57,729 bases of DNA from Firmicutes bacterium CAG:194 (GTDB taxonomy: Bacteria; Bacillota; Clostridia; Lachnospirales; Lachnospiraceae), in contig HF995227.1 of the NCBI GenBank assembly GCA_000432915.1, positions 1-57,729 on the forward strand, read 5' to 3'. A program made the translations under genes and the position numbers. This document shows, one piece after another, positions 40,921 through 49,113 of the stretch. Below the pieces are notes generated by a model that saw only the letters and a program-made list of their open reading frames with translations, was not told the origin of the DNA and did no database searches. Numbering within the stretch: position 1 is the stretch's first letter; each line of letters starts with the position of its first letter.

Positions 40921-42672
40921 TTATGGTAACATATATTTCTCTTTCAACTTCTTAAAGCTCATTTCAAAATCTTCTTTATTTTCGATGCCCAGCTTGTATT
41001 CGTGAATATCAAACGCATCATCATTGATCTCCATCAGACAGGCTGCAATATTGGAGCAATGATCTGCCACACGTTCATAACTTGTGAGCACATCGGATAA
41101 GATAAATCCCATCTCAATCGTACATTTTCCTTTACGCAGGCGCTTGATATGACGTCTTTTCAGCTCTGCCTGCAGATAATCGATCTCTTCCTCAAGCGGT
41201 TCTACCTGTGCTGCTCTTGTCAGATCCTCCGTCTTAAATACATCAAAGGTCAGATCTACGACCTCCTTTAAAGCATTTGAAAAGATTTCCAGTTCAACCC
41301 GCGCTTTATTAGAGAAATGCTGATCCTTCTTTGTCATTTCTTCCGCCGCTTCTTTGATGTTGATCGCATGATCACTGATCCGCTCAAAATCGCCGATGCT
41401 GTGAAGCAGGATAGAGAGTGAATGGGAATCTTTTTCTGTCAGGTTTTTAGATGACAGTTTCACCAGATAACTTCCCAGCTCATCCTCATATTTATCTACC
41501 TTATCTTCCAGATCAAGTACTCGCTGCGCCTTCTCTTCATCATAATGCGCGAGCAGCGACATTGCATCATATATCGCTTTCTTGGAAAACTCTGACATTT
41601 CAATCGTTGCAGTACGACACTGCTCCATGGCTACAGCCGGAGTTTCCAGGAAACGGCTGTCAAGCACGAGCACACGATCCTCTTCCTGCTGTTCCGCATC
41701 TTCCGGAATTGTCAGAACTGCCAGCTTTTCAAGCACTTTTGCAAACGGGAGCAGTACCATTGTAGCAGCAACATTAAACGCACTGTGGATCACCGCAATT
41801 CCTGCAGCATTGGCACTGTCTTCCAGAAATGCAAAATCCACAAATTCATTAACGGAATAAAAGATCACCATAAAAAGAATCGTTCCGATCAGGTTAAAAT
41901 ACAGATGCACGATTGCCGCACGTTTTGCATTTTTCTTTGCACCGATTGCAGAAAGGATTGCGGTGATACAGGTTCCGATATTCTGCCCCATGATGATCGG
42001 GATCGCTGTCGCATAGCTGACTGCACCGGTTTTACAAAGTGCCTGCAAAATACCGACAGATGCAGATGAGCTCTGGATCACAGCTGTCAGGATCGTTCCT
42101 GCCAGAAGACCAAGCACCGGATTGGAAAATTTTGTCAGCATTCCGGTAAATGCCGGTACATCAGCAAGTGGTTTCACTGCTTCCGACATGGCATCCATAC
42201 CATACATCAGCACTGCAAAGCCGATCAGGATCGTTCCGATATTATGTTTTTTCTCTTTCTTGGAAAAAAGCAGCATACAGACACCAACCAGTGCCAGAAC
42301 CGGCGAAAACGAGGTTGGTTTTAACAGCTGTATAAAGAAATTACTGCTCTCGATACCACTCAGACTTAAGATCCACGAGGTTACGGTTGTACCGATATTG
42401 GCACCCATGATAATGCCAACCGCCTGGGAAAGCTTCATAATACCGGAGTTTACAAAACCGACAACCATGACGGTCGTGGCAGAAGAACTCTGGATCAGTG
42501 CAGTCACGCCCGCGCCAAGTGCAACGGCTTTGATCGGGTTATTGGTCATGCGTTCCAGGATTTTTTCCAGTCTGCCTCCGGATACGCTCGATAATCCCTC
42601 TCCCAGCAGGTGCATTCCGTATAAAAACAGGGCAAGTCCACCTACCATTGATAATATTCCGAAAAAGTCCAT
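40921..42672 (-). CDS. Na+/phosphate cotransporter with C-terminal PhoU domain
   Basis: 583 aa. The membrane half contains two inverted Na_Pi_cotrans repeats (GAGVTALIQSSSATTVMVVGFVNSG and GTILTAVIQSSSASVGILQAL; the shared key is QSSSA) with about eight helices; the cytoplasmic half from about 350 has two PhoU-like helical repeats (LLHSIGDFERISDHAINIKE, VLTSYERVADHCSNIA; key E-R-xx-D-H). Imports phosphate with sodium and presumably senses or signals phosphate status through the PhoU part. First gene of the phosphate operon with regulator and kinase. RBS AGGAGG before the ATG. Confidence 0.95.
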   Translation of the reverse strand: MDFFGILSMVGGLALFLYGMHLLGEGLSSVSGGRLEKILERMTNNPIKAVALGAGVTALIQSSSATTVMVVGFVNSGIMKLSQAVGIIMGANIGTTVTSWILSLSGIESSNFFIQLLKPTSFSPVLALVGVCMLLFSKKEKKHNIGTILIGFAVLMYGMDAMSEAVKPLADVPAFTGMLTKFSNPVLGLLAGTILTAVIQSSSASVGILQALCKTGAVSYATAIPIIMGQNIGTCITAILSAIGAKKNAKRAAIVHLYFNLIGTILFMVIFYSVNEFVDFAFLEDSANAAGIAVIHSAFNVAATMVLLPFAKVLEKLAVLTIPEDAEQQEEDRVLVLDSRFLETPAVAMEQCRTATIEMSEFSKKAIYDAMSLLAHYDEEKAQRVLDLEDKVDKYEDELGSYLVKLSSKNLTEKDSHSLSILLHSIGDFERISDHAINIKEAAEEMTKKDQHFSNKARVELEIFSNALKEVVDLTFDVFKTEDLTRAAQVEPLEEEIDYLQAELKRRHIKRLRKGKCTIEMGFILSDVLTSYERVADHCSNIAACLMEINDDAFDIHEYKLGIENKEDFEMSFKKLKEKYMLP

Positions 42673-42756
42673 AATAGCCTCCTCTTATGCTATAAATAGG
42701 TTTCCACGGAATTATTTTATAATACAATTCTCAATAACACCACAGGAATTTATATA

Positions 42757-42775
42757 TTTTACTTACATTTTACAT
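42757..42775. promoter_or_regulatory. Possible PhoP-type direct repeats upstream of the phosphate operon
   Basis: TTTTACTTACATTTTACAT carries three TTAC-type half sites, similar in kind to Bacillus Pho boxes but with 7-bp spacing. About 85-100 bases upstream of the transporter start. Weak evidence. Confidence 0.3.
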
Positions 42776-42898
42776 TCGGAAAATGCGTCATGGTAATAAG
42801 GATTGTTTTATATACAGGAAGAGTCCACTCAAATATTAGAGGGTATTTCTACATGTTTATGTGTTTCAGATATATGAATGAAATAAGAATAAATACAA

Positions 42899-43077
42899 AA
42901 ATCCTGGGGCTGATAGATACACGCAATCACGTTTGCCTACCCTGCGATTTGCTATGAGCATGTCTTGCTGCGCTTCGGCCGCAAAAAAGCGTTGCGGTCT
43001 CTCCGCTGCAGCAAATGCTCCGCAAATCTCGGTCGGCTACACTATCGATTGCTTAGTATCTATCAGCCCCGGGATTT
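42899..43077. repeat. Dispersed element, family C, with 22-bp terminal inverted repeats
   Basis: 179 bp. Left end AAATCCTGGGGCTGATAGAT.. (42899-42920) and right end 43056-43077 are inverted repeats with one mismatch in 22; inner parts also pair (ACGCAATC with GATTGC). On the minus strand it follows... upstream of nothing coding: it lies 27 bases past the transketolase stop at 43105 and its far end is followed by TTTTTG, so it may also act as the terminator. The segment 42922-42946 recurs at 25010-25034 on the opposite strand. No transposase frame. Confidence 0.8.
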
Positions 43078-43104
43078 AATTGGTTCATTTATTTGCTAAT
43101 GATC

Positions 43105-44043
43105 CTATACGAACTCTTTTACTTTCTTGTAGACACCTTCAGCATCTAAGCCGTATTTTGCAACAAGTGCTGCTGCTGGGCCGGATTCGCCAAATCTGTC
43201 ATACATACCGATCTTGCAAACCTTTGTCGGAGCCTTCTCACTGAGTACGTCGCATACTGCGCTGCCAAGACCGCCGATCACGGAGTGCTCTTCCACGGTA
43301 ACAACTTTGCCTGTCTTCTTTGCAGAAGCAAGTACAAGCTCTTCATCCAGTGGTTTGATCGTATGAATATTGATGACTTCTGCGTCGATACCGTCTGCTG
43401 CCAGCTTTTCTGCTGCGCCAAGTGCGGAATCTACACAGATACCTGTTGCGATAATCGTTACATCCTTGCCTTCTTTTAAGACAACACCCTTACCGATCTC
43501 AAACTTGTAATCCGGTTTGTCATTGATGACCGGAACTGCTGCACGACCGAAACGAAGGTAAACAGGACCGTTCATTTCCAGTGCTGCACGAACTGCTGCT
43601 TTAGCTTCCACATCATCGGAAGGAACAATAACTGTCATGCCCGGAATGGTACGCATCAGAGCGATATCTTCATTACACTGATGGGTTGCACCGTCTTCTC
43701 CGACTGTAATACCGGCGTGTGTTGCACCGATCTTTACATTCAGATGCGGATAACCGATCGAGTTACGAACCTGTTCAAAGTTTCTTCCTGCTGCAAACAT
43801 AGCAAAGGAAGAGATGAATGGGATCTTACCGCAGGTAGCAAGTCCTGCTGCGATTCCTGTCATATTACATTCTGCAATACCGCAATCGATGTGACGATCC
43901 GGATATGCTTTTTTGAAAATACCTGTTTTTGTAGCACCTGCAAGGTCTGCGTCAAGAACAACTAACTGTGGGAAGTCTTCTGCGCAGTCAACAAGTGCGT
44001 TACCATAGCTTTCTCTGGTTGCAATTTTCTTTACATCTGCCAT
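43105..44043 (-). CDS. Transketolase, C-terminal subunit
   Basis: 312 aa. Pyrimidine-binding and C-terminal domains of a split transketolase: ATRESYGNALVDCAED, VVLDADLAGATKTGIF, GIAECNMTGIAAGLA (Glu that activates thiamine diphosphate, in AECNM), THAGITVGEDGATHQ and VPSDDVEAKAA. Together with the N-terminal subunit (44043-44888) it transfers two-carbon units between sugar phosphates. Its ATG overlaps the partner's TAA. Last gene of a pentose operon that starts with the FGGY kinase, which suggests a dedicated copy for pentose breakdown. Confidence 0.95.
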   Translation of the reverse strand: MADVKKIATRESYGNALVDCAEDFPQLVVLDADLAGATKTGIFKKAYPDRHIDCGIAECNMTGIAAGLATCGKIPFISSFAMFAAGRNFEQVRNSIGYPHLNVKIGATHAGITVGEDGATHQCNEDIALMRTIPGMTVIVPSDDVEAKAAVRAALEMNGPVYLRFGRAAVPVINDKPDYKFEIGKGVVLKEGKDVTIIATGICVDSALGAAEKLAADGIDAEVINIHTIKPLDEELVLASAKKTGKVVTVEEHSVIGGLGSAVCDVLSEKAPTKVCKIGMYDRFGESGPAAALVAKYGLDAEGVYKKVKEFV

Positions 44044-44888
44044 TATACTTCACCTGCTTTCTCTAACTGCTCATCAATCTTTTTCAGATCTGCCATTGCG
44101 ATTTCGTATTCTTCATCATTTGGTGCCTTGCCATGCCAGCCTGCCTGATTTTCCATGAAGGAGACGCCTTTTCCTTTGACTGTATGCATGATGATCGCTG
44201 TAGGCATACCCTTTGTTTCTCTTGCTTTCTGCATAGCAGCACGGATCTCATCGAAATTATGACCGTCAATGTTGATCGCCTGGAAATTGAATGCTTCAAA
44301 CTTCTTATCGATCGGATATACGGAACATACATCTTCTACCTTACCGTCGATCTGCAGACCATTGTTATCCACGATCACAACAAGGTTGTCAAGCTTTCTG
44401 GCGCCTGCGAACATAGCAGCCTCCCATACCTGACCTTCCTGGATCTCGCCGTCTCCAAGCAGTGTGTATACACGGTAGTCTTTGTTATCAAGCTTTCCGG
44501 CAAGTGCCATACCGACTGCTGCAGAAATGCCCTGTCCAAGAGAACCTGAGCTCATGTCAACACCCGGTGTTTCCTGCATACAGGGATGTCCTTGCAGGTA
44601 AGAACCAAGGTGACGCAGTGTCTTTAAATCTTCTACCGGGAAATATCCTCTGTTTGCAAGTGCTGCATAATAGCCCGGTGCTGTATGACCCTTTGATAAA
44701 ACGAAACGGTCTCTGTCTTCCATTTTCGGATTCTTTGGATCAATATTCATTTCTTCAAAGTAAAGGTATGTGAACATATCTGCTGCAGATAAAGATCCGC
44801 CCGGATGACCTGCTTTAGCACTGTGTACACTTGTGACGATACCTTTACGAACTTCGTTTGCCATTTTCTGAAGCTCTAAATTTGTCAT
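44043..44888 (-). CDS. Transketolase, N-terminal subunit
   Basis: 281 aa from the ATG at 44888, with AAAGGAG nine bases upstream; the frame is open 57 codons further 5' but that part contains the promoter and hairpin. Thiamine-diphosphate-binding half: HSAKAGHPGGSLSAAD (phosphate contacts), SKGHTAPGYYAALA, GSLGQGISAAVGMALA, and the cofactor motif GDGEIQEGQVWEAAMFA...NNGLQIDG (GDGE to NN). Works only with the C-terminal subunit encoded next. Own promoter at 45031-45059. Confidence 0.95.
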   Translation of the reverse strand: MTNLELQKMANEVRKGIVTSVHSAKAGHPGGSLSAADMFTYLYFEEMNIDPKNPKMEDRDRFVLSKGHTAPGYYAALANRGYFPVEDLKTLRHLGSYLQGHPCMQETPGVDMSSGSLGQGISAAVGMALAGKLDNKDYRVYTLLGDGEIQEGQVWEAAMFAGARKLDNLVVIVDNNGLQIDGKVEDVCSVYPIDKKFEAFNFQAINIDGHNFDEIRAAMQKARETKGMPTAIIMHTVKGKGVSFMENQAGWHGKAPNDEEYEIAMADLKKIDEQLEKAGEV

Positions 44889-44981
44889 GTGTTTTCTCCT
44901 TTTCCTTCCTTTATGGTTGAGAAATATAATCCTCCTTAAGATGTGCAGACATACTGTTATCTGCTGCCCTTTACCATATGA

Positions 44982-45013
44982 TAGCAACCGATCGCATATA
45001 TGACCGGTTGCTA
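44982..45013 (-). promoter_or_regulatory. Hairpin in the transketolase 5' leader
   Basis: Perfect 9-bp stem TAGCAACCG/CGGTTGCTA (44982-44990 with 45005-45013) with a 14-base loop, no U-tract, between the promoter and the ribosome site; about 16 bases past the predicted start of transcription. Possible operator or mRNA-stabilising structure. Confidence 0.55.
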
Positions 45014-45030
45014 CCCTTATAAACATTCTG

Positions 45031-45059
45031 ATTGTACCATTCCTTAAGCCTACGGTCAA
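45031..45059 (-). promoter_or_regulatory. Internal promoter for the split transketolase genes
   Basis: Minus strand: -35 TTGACC (45054-45059), 17-base spacer, -10 TACAAT (45031-45036). Lets transketolase be made independently of the upstream pentose genes. Confidence 0.78.
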
Positions 45060-45090
45060 AGTATTTTAGCCTGACCTGCTTCAGATCACC

Positions 45091-46575
45091 TTATGCAAAT
45101 GGATTTTCTGTCGGATATCTTACACCCTTAGGCTGGTTGTATCCGATCTCATCTACATCTACACCGATGTACTTGAATACTTCATAAATTGCTTTTCCGT
45201 AGTGTCCGAAAGCAACTGCTCCATGATGCGGGAAGTTCTTCTCGATCAATACATGACGGTAGAATCTGCCCATTTCAGGAATTGCGAATACACCGATCGC
45301 ACCGAAAGATTTTGTTGCAACAGGAAGTACTTCACCGTTTGCAATGTATGCACGGAGCTTTGCATCTGCTGTAGACTGCAGACGGAAGAATGTGATGTCG
45401 CCAGGAGCGATATCGCCTTCGAGTGTTCCCTGTGTTACTTCTTCCGGAAGGCTTCTTGCCATGATCATCTGATGCTGCATAGAGCAGAATGCCAGTTTCT
45501 TGCTGCATGTATTACCACAATGGAAGCCCATGAATGTATCTTTATGTGTGTAATCAAATTTGCCCTTGATAGACTCTTCGTACATATCTGCCGGTACGGA
45601 GTTGTTGATATCAAGCAGTGTAACGATATCTTCGCTGACTGTGTATCCGATGAACTCGCTGAGTGCACCATAAATATCAACTTCGCAGGATACAGGAATA
45701 CCCATACCTGTTAAACGGCTGTTGACATAGCAAGGAACGAATCCGAACTGTGTCTGGAATGCAGGCCAGCATTTTCCTGCGATCGCTACATATTTACGAT
45801 AGCCTCTGTGCTCCTCTACCCAGTCAAGTAATGTCAGCTCATACTGTGCGAGTTTAGGAAGGATGCCCGGTTTGTTGTTGCCCTTTCCTAATTCTTCTTC
45901 CATTTCTTTTACTTTGGCAGGAATTCTTTCATCACCTTCATGCTTCTTGAATGCTTCGAAAAGGTCAAGCTCTGAGTTCTCTTCAATCTCAACATTTAAG
46001 TTGTAAAGCTGTTTGATCGGCGCATTACAAGCAAGGAAGTTCAGAGGTCTTGGACCAAAGCTGATGATCTTTAAGTTTGCAAGTGCATCTACTGTACGTG
46101 CGATCGGAACAAATTCATGGATCATATCTGCACATTCTTCTGCAGTTCCGACAGGATATTCCGGAATATAAGCCTTTACATTACGAAGCTTTAAGTTGTA
46201 GCTTGCATTCAGCATACCACAGTAAGCATCGCCACGTCCCTGTACCAGATCATTCTGGGTTTCTTCTGCTGCTGCACAGAACATAACAGGACCTTCAAAG
46301 TGTTTGGCCAGTAATGTTTCAGCGATTTCAGGTCCAAAGTTACCAAGATATACGCAAAGTGCGTTACAGCCTGCTTTCTTGATGTCTTCCAGAGCCTGTA
46401 CCATATGGATCTCGCTCTCTACGATACAGATCGGACATTCATAGATCTGAGAAGCGTCATATTTCTTTGTGTAAGCCTCTACCAGAGCTTTTCTTCTGTT
46501 TACGGAAAGTGATTCCGGGAAGCAGTCACGGGAAACTGCTACGATACCAATTTTTACATCAGGTGCATTGTACAT
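45091..46575 (-). CDS. L-fucose/L-arabinose isomerase family protein
   Basis: 494 aa from the ATG at 46575, with GGAGG eight bases upstream (that RBS overlaps an in-frame ATG at 46590, which is therefore not the start). Resembles the fucose/arabinose isomerase-like superfamily: N-terminal KIGIVAVSRDCFPESL, VYLGNFGPEIAETLLA, FCAAAEETQND; acidic and His metal-site candidates in the C-terminal half (CEVDIYGALSEFIGY, HCGNTCSKK, HHGAVAFGHYG). It is not close to canonical AraA or XylA. Between DUF4867 and transketolase genes and downstream of the FGGY kinase, so it should isomerise a pentose (or 6-deoxyhexose) to the ketose that the kinase phosphorylates. Exact sugar unknown. Confidence 0.85.
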   Translation of the reverse strand: MYNAPDVKIGIVAVSRDCFPESLSVNRRKALVEAYTKKYDASQIYECPICIVESEIHMVQALEDIKKAGCNALCVYLGNFGPEIAETLLAKHFEGPVMFCAAAEETQNDLVQGRGDAYCGMLNASYNLKLRNVKAYIPEYPVGTAEECADMIHEFVPIARTVDALANLKIISFGPRPLNFLACNAPIKQLYNLNVEIEENSELDLFEAFKKHEGDERIPAKVKEMEEELGKGNNKPGILPKLAQYELTLLDWVEEHRGYRKYVAIAGKCWPAFQTQFGFVPCYVNSRLTGMGIPVSCEVDIYGALSEFIGYTVSEDIVTLLDINNSVPADMYEESIKGKFDYTHKDTFMGFHCGNTCSKKLAFCSMQHQMIMARSLPEEVTQGTLEGDIAPGDITFFRLQSTADAKLRAYIANGEVLPVATKSFGAIGVFAIPEMGRFYRHVLIEKNFPHHGAVAFGHYGKAIYEVFKYIGVDVDEIGYNQPKGVRYPTENPFA

Positions 46576-46630
46576 ATTTTTTTCCTCCATTTTCTTTCAT
46601 ACTTAAGGTTCATTTTATTTTGTTTATTCC

Positions 46631-46647
46631 AACAGGTCTGACCTGTT
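46631..46647. promoter_or_regulatory. 17-bp palindrome between DUF4867 and isomerase genes
   Basis: AACAGGTCTGACCTGTT is a perfect inverted repeat around a single T, in the 85-bp gap. Too short a loop for a stable RNA hairpin, so a protein-binding site is possible; unrelated to the LacI-type sites upstream of the kinase. Confidence 0.45.
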
Positions 46648-46660
46648 TATCACGTATCGC

Positions 46661-47281
46661 TTATTCGTTGATGTTTAAGTTCTTTCCGACCAGTCCGATG
46701 AAAGCTGCCGGATCCTGACCGCCTTCTGCATGTGCGATCAGCCATTTGTTCTTTGCTGTGATGAGCTTATCTTCAGCATCCTTATGTACCTCGTCAAGCG
46801 GCTCATTTGTGCCCTTTGGCAGAACAACCGTAACCTTAAAGCCTTCATTATTAAGATCACATGGTGCATAGTGAAGCGTTGTGCCATAAATCTCAACTGC
46901 TGTTCCTTTCGGGATCTTGAATGCTTCCATCAGGGATGTATCATAATGGAAATCATCTGTGATATCCTGCTCGGAGCCTAAGATCAGCACTGCATCTGTT
47001 GCAGCTACATTGATCTCTGAGCTTCTGTGATATTCTACTGCATTCAACAGTACGTTATGACCGTTGCAGTAACCGATCTGGATCGGAAGCTCACCGTAAG
47101 TCACTTTCTGAAGCTCCTGCATCACAGGAAGTGCTTCCAGCTCCGGAGCAGAGGCAACATACTCTACACCATCCGGGAGAGGTGTGCTCTGCATTGCTTC
47201 CACAAGGCCTGTAAAATCAACATTTTTTACAATTCGTCCATACTTTTTAAAACGTGCGTCTGTAACATCTAAAATCTGCAT
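46661..47281 (-). CDS. DUF4867 family protein
   Basis: 206 aa. Matches what I know as DUF4867 (cupin-like): VTDARFKKYGRIV at the start, YGELPIQIGYCNGHN, LNAVEYHRSSEINVA, VLILGSEQDI, FKIPKGTAVEIYGTTLHYAPC and FKVTVVLPKGTN. His in EYHRSSE and HYAPC could be metal ligands of a cupin barrel. No catalysed reaction is known to me. It is placed between the sugar kinase (24 bases) and the isomerase, and shares their operon, so a role in the same sugar pathway (anomer or lactone handling, or regulation) is inferred. AAAGGAGG before the ATG. Confidence 0.85.
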   Translation of the reverse strand: MQILDVTDARFKKYGRIVKNVDFTGLVEAMQSTPLPDGVEYVASAPELEALPVMQELQKVTYGELPIQIGYCNGHNVLLNAVEYHRSSEINVAATDAVLILGSEQDITDDFHYDTSLMEAFKIPKGTAVEIYGTTLHYAPCDLNNEGFKVTVVLPKGTNEPLDEVHKDAEDKLITAKNKWLIAHAEGGQDPAAFIGLVGKNLNINE

Positions 47282-47304
47282 TGGTTTGTCCTCCTTTTAT
47301 CACA

Positions 47305-48777
47305 TTATTTTGTAATGATATCGAAAAGTGGTTTGCAGGCAGGATAGATTTCCCTGAACTGCTGGTACTTCTCTTCATATTTTGCAACAAGCGCCGGATC
47401 AGGCTCTACCGTATCGACAACCTTTACGATCTTTGCTGCTGCATCTTCTACGGAAGCGAATTCACCGTTTGCAACAGCAGCGAGCATTGCACCGCCGAGC
47501 GCAGGTCCTTCTTCACTTTCGATGACATCTACCTTTAAGTTCATGATGTTGGCGATCATCTTCTTCCACAGCGGGCTCTTTGCACCACCGCCGCAGATCT
47601 TTGTACGCTTAATGTCAATACCAAGGCTTCTTGCAACTTCTAAGGAATCACGCAGTGCAAAGGCAACGCCCTCTAAAACTGCCTGTGTCATATCTTCTCT
47701 TGTGGTATCCATTGTCATACCGATGAAAGTGCCTCTTGCATTCGGATTGTTGTGCGGAGAACGCTCACCCATTAAATAAGGAAGGAAGAATACATGGTTT
47801 TCACCAAGCTTTGTGATGCCCTTCTGTTCTGCCGGATAATCCTTTGTACGGATGATCTCATCCATCCACCATTTATTACAGCTTGCTGCGGAAAGCATAC
47901 AGCCCATCAGATGATAATGTCCGTCTGCGTGTGCAAATGCGTGCAGCGCATTGTTCTTATCTACACCGAATTTTTCAGAGGAGATAAAGATCGTGCCACT
48001 TGTACCAAGTGAAATATTGCACATTCCGTCTCCGACTGTTCCTGTACCGACTGCTGCAGCTGCGTTATCACCTGCGCCTGCAACTACCTTACAGCTTTCC
48101 GGAATACCGAGCTCTTTTGCAATTTCCGGTAAAACAGTTCCGACTGTCTCATAAGATTCATAGATCTTGGCAAGCTGTTCTTCTTTCACGCCGCAGATCT
48201 CGCACATTTCCTTGGACCAGCATCTGTTCTTTACATCAAAGAGCAACATGCCTGATGCATCGGAAACATCTGTGCAATGTACGCCTGAAAGCTTATATGC
48301 GATATAATCCTTTGGCAGCATGATCTTTTCGATCTTAGCAAAATTCTCAGGTTCTTTATTTTTCACCCATAAGATCTTTGGTGCTGTAAAACCTGTGAAG
48401 GAAATATTGGCTGTGTACTGAGAAAGCTTATCCTTTCCGATCACATTATTTAAGTAATCACATTCCTCTGTTGTTCTGCCGTCATTCCAGAGGATCGCCG
48501 GACGGATCACATTGTCATCCTTATCCAATATAACAAGTCCGTGCATCTGACCGCCGAAGCTGATGCCTGCAACCTGTGATTTATCAGCATCTTTGATCAG
48601 TTCCCTGATGCCTGCCATAACCTGCTCATACCAATCCTCAGGCTTCTGTTCACTCCAGCCCGGATGTGGGAAATAAAGCGGATATTCTTTTGATACAATA
48701 TTCCGGATCTTGCCTTCTCCATCCATCAACAGCAGTTTTACTGCGGATGTTCCTAAATCTACCCCGATATATAACAT
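47305..48777 (-). CDS. xylB: FGGY-family sugar kinase, xylulokinase-like
   Basis: 490 aa from the ATG at 48777 (AGGAGG six bases upstream; the ATG two codons earlier overlaps the RBS). Actin-like sugar kinase: YIGVDLGTSAVKLLLMD (phosphate 1), ISFGGQMHGLVILD (xylulose-site signature), AILWNDGRT, ASGMLLFDVK, GTSGTIFISSE (phosphate 2), and GGGAKSPLWKKM (adenosine). Length and motifs fit xylulokinase, which makes xylulose-5-phosphate. First gene of the operon kinase - DUF4867 - isomerase - transketolase; product feeds transketolase directly. Promoter and LacI-type sites lie upstream. Confidence 0.92.
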   Translation of the reverse strand: MLYIGVDLGTSAVKLLLMDGEGKIRNIVSKEYPLYFPHPGWSEQKPEDWYEQVMAGIRELIKDADKSQVAGISFGGQMHGLVILDKDDNVIRPAILWNDGRTTEECDYLNNVIGKDKLSQYTANISFTGFTAPKILWVKNKEPENFAKIEKIMLPKDYIAYKLSGVHCTDVSDASGMLLFDVKNRCWSKEMCEICGVKEEQLAKIYESYETVGTVLPEIAKELGIPESCKVVAGAGDNAAAAVGTGTVGDGMCNISLGTSGTIFISSEKFGVDKNNALHAFAHADGHYHLMGCMLSAASCNKWWMDEIIRTKDYPAEQKGITKLGENHVFFLPYLMGERSPHNNPNARGTFIGMTMDTTREDMTQAVLEGVAFALRDSLEVARSLGIDIKRTKICGGGAKSPLWKKMIANIMNLKVDVIESEEGPALGGAMLAAVANGEFASVEDAAAKIVKVVDTVEPDPALVAKYEEKYQQFREIYPACKPLFDIITK

Positions 48778-48858
48778 ATCCATCCTCCTGTTTTATTTTC
48801 TTAATTTGCGTCTTTTATCTTCGTTACACGAGTCTCAATCACAAATACCGTGCTTTCT

Positions 48859-48872
48859 TGTGCCCGTGCACA
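48859..48872. promoter_or_regulatory. Candidate LacI-family operator at the kinase promoter
   Basis: On the minus strand TGTGCACGGGCACA, an inverted repeat (TGTGC/GCACA), lies at the predicted transcription start of the kinase operon, just after its -10. It shares TGTGCACG with the site at 49006-49020 near the divergent lacI-type gene. Confidence 0.6.
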
Positions 48873-48877
48873 CTTAT

Positions 48878-48906
48878 ACTATAATATGCCCGTTTCAAAA
48901 ATGCAA
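48878..48906 (-). promoter_or_regulatory. Promoter of the xylulokinase-like operon
   Basis: Minus strand: -35 TTGCAT (48901-48906), 17-base spacer, -10 TATAGT (48878-48883). Confidence 0.7.
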
Positions 48907-49005
48907 TATCTAGTTGAAAAATTATTTCATTTCGTCATTCTAACCAATGATTTTCCCTGTATTCTCATTTTCTGACGTTCTCTTTTGTTACTTTTTTATA
49001 AATTA

Positions 49006-49020
49006 TGTGCACGTATCACA
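49006..49020. promoter_or_regulatory. Second candidate LacI-family operator
   Basis: TGTGCACGTATCACA (inverted TGTG/CACA) upstream of the LacI-type gene; a wider ATGTGC...GCACAT repeat spans 49005-49031. Resembles the kinase-promoter site. Confidence 0.5.
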
Positions 49021-49037
49021 TTATGGCACATATTTCA

Positions 49038-49052
49038 TTGACATTGTATGTC
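49038..49052 (+). promoter_or_regulatory. -35 element and overlapping inverted repeat before the LacI-type gene
   Basis: TTGACA at 49038-49043 is a good -35 (the -10 would be the poor TTAGTT at 49060-49065). GACAT-TGT-ATGTC (49040-49052) is a perfect inverted repeat over the -35 and may be an autoregulatory site. Confidence 0.45.
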
Positions 49053-49113
49053 GAGTATGTTAGTTTTTAAAGAAGAGGGGCACTTTATGCTTTGTCCGTG
49101 AAAGGAGATCGTT

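Noticed and set aside
44889..45059. 57-codon N-terminal extension of the transketolase subunit
   Set aside because: It contains a clear promoter and a hairpin; the ATG at 44888 has AAAGGAG and begins the family's sequence.
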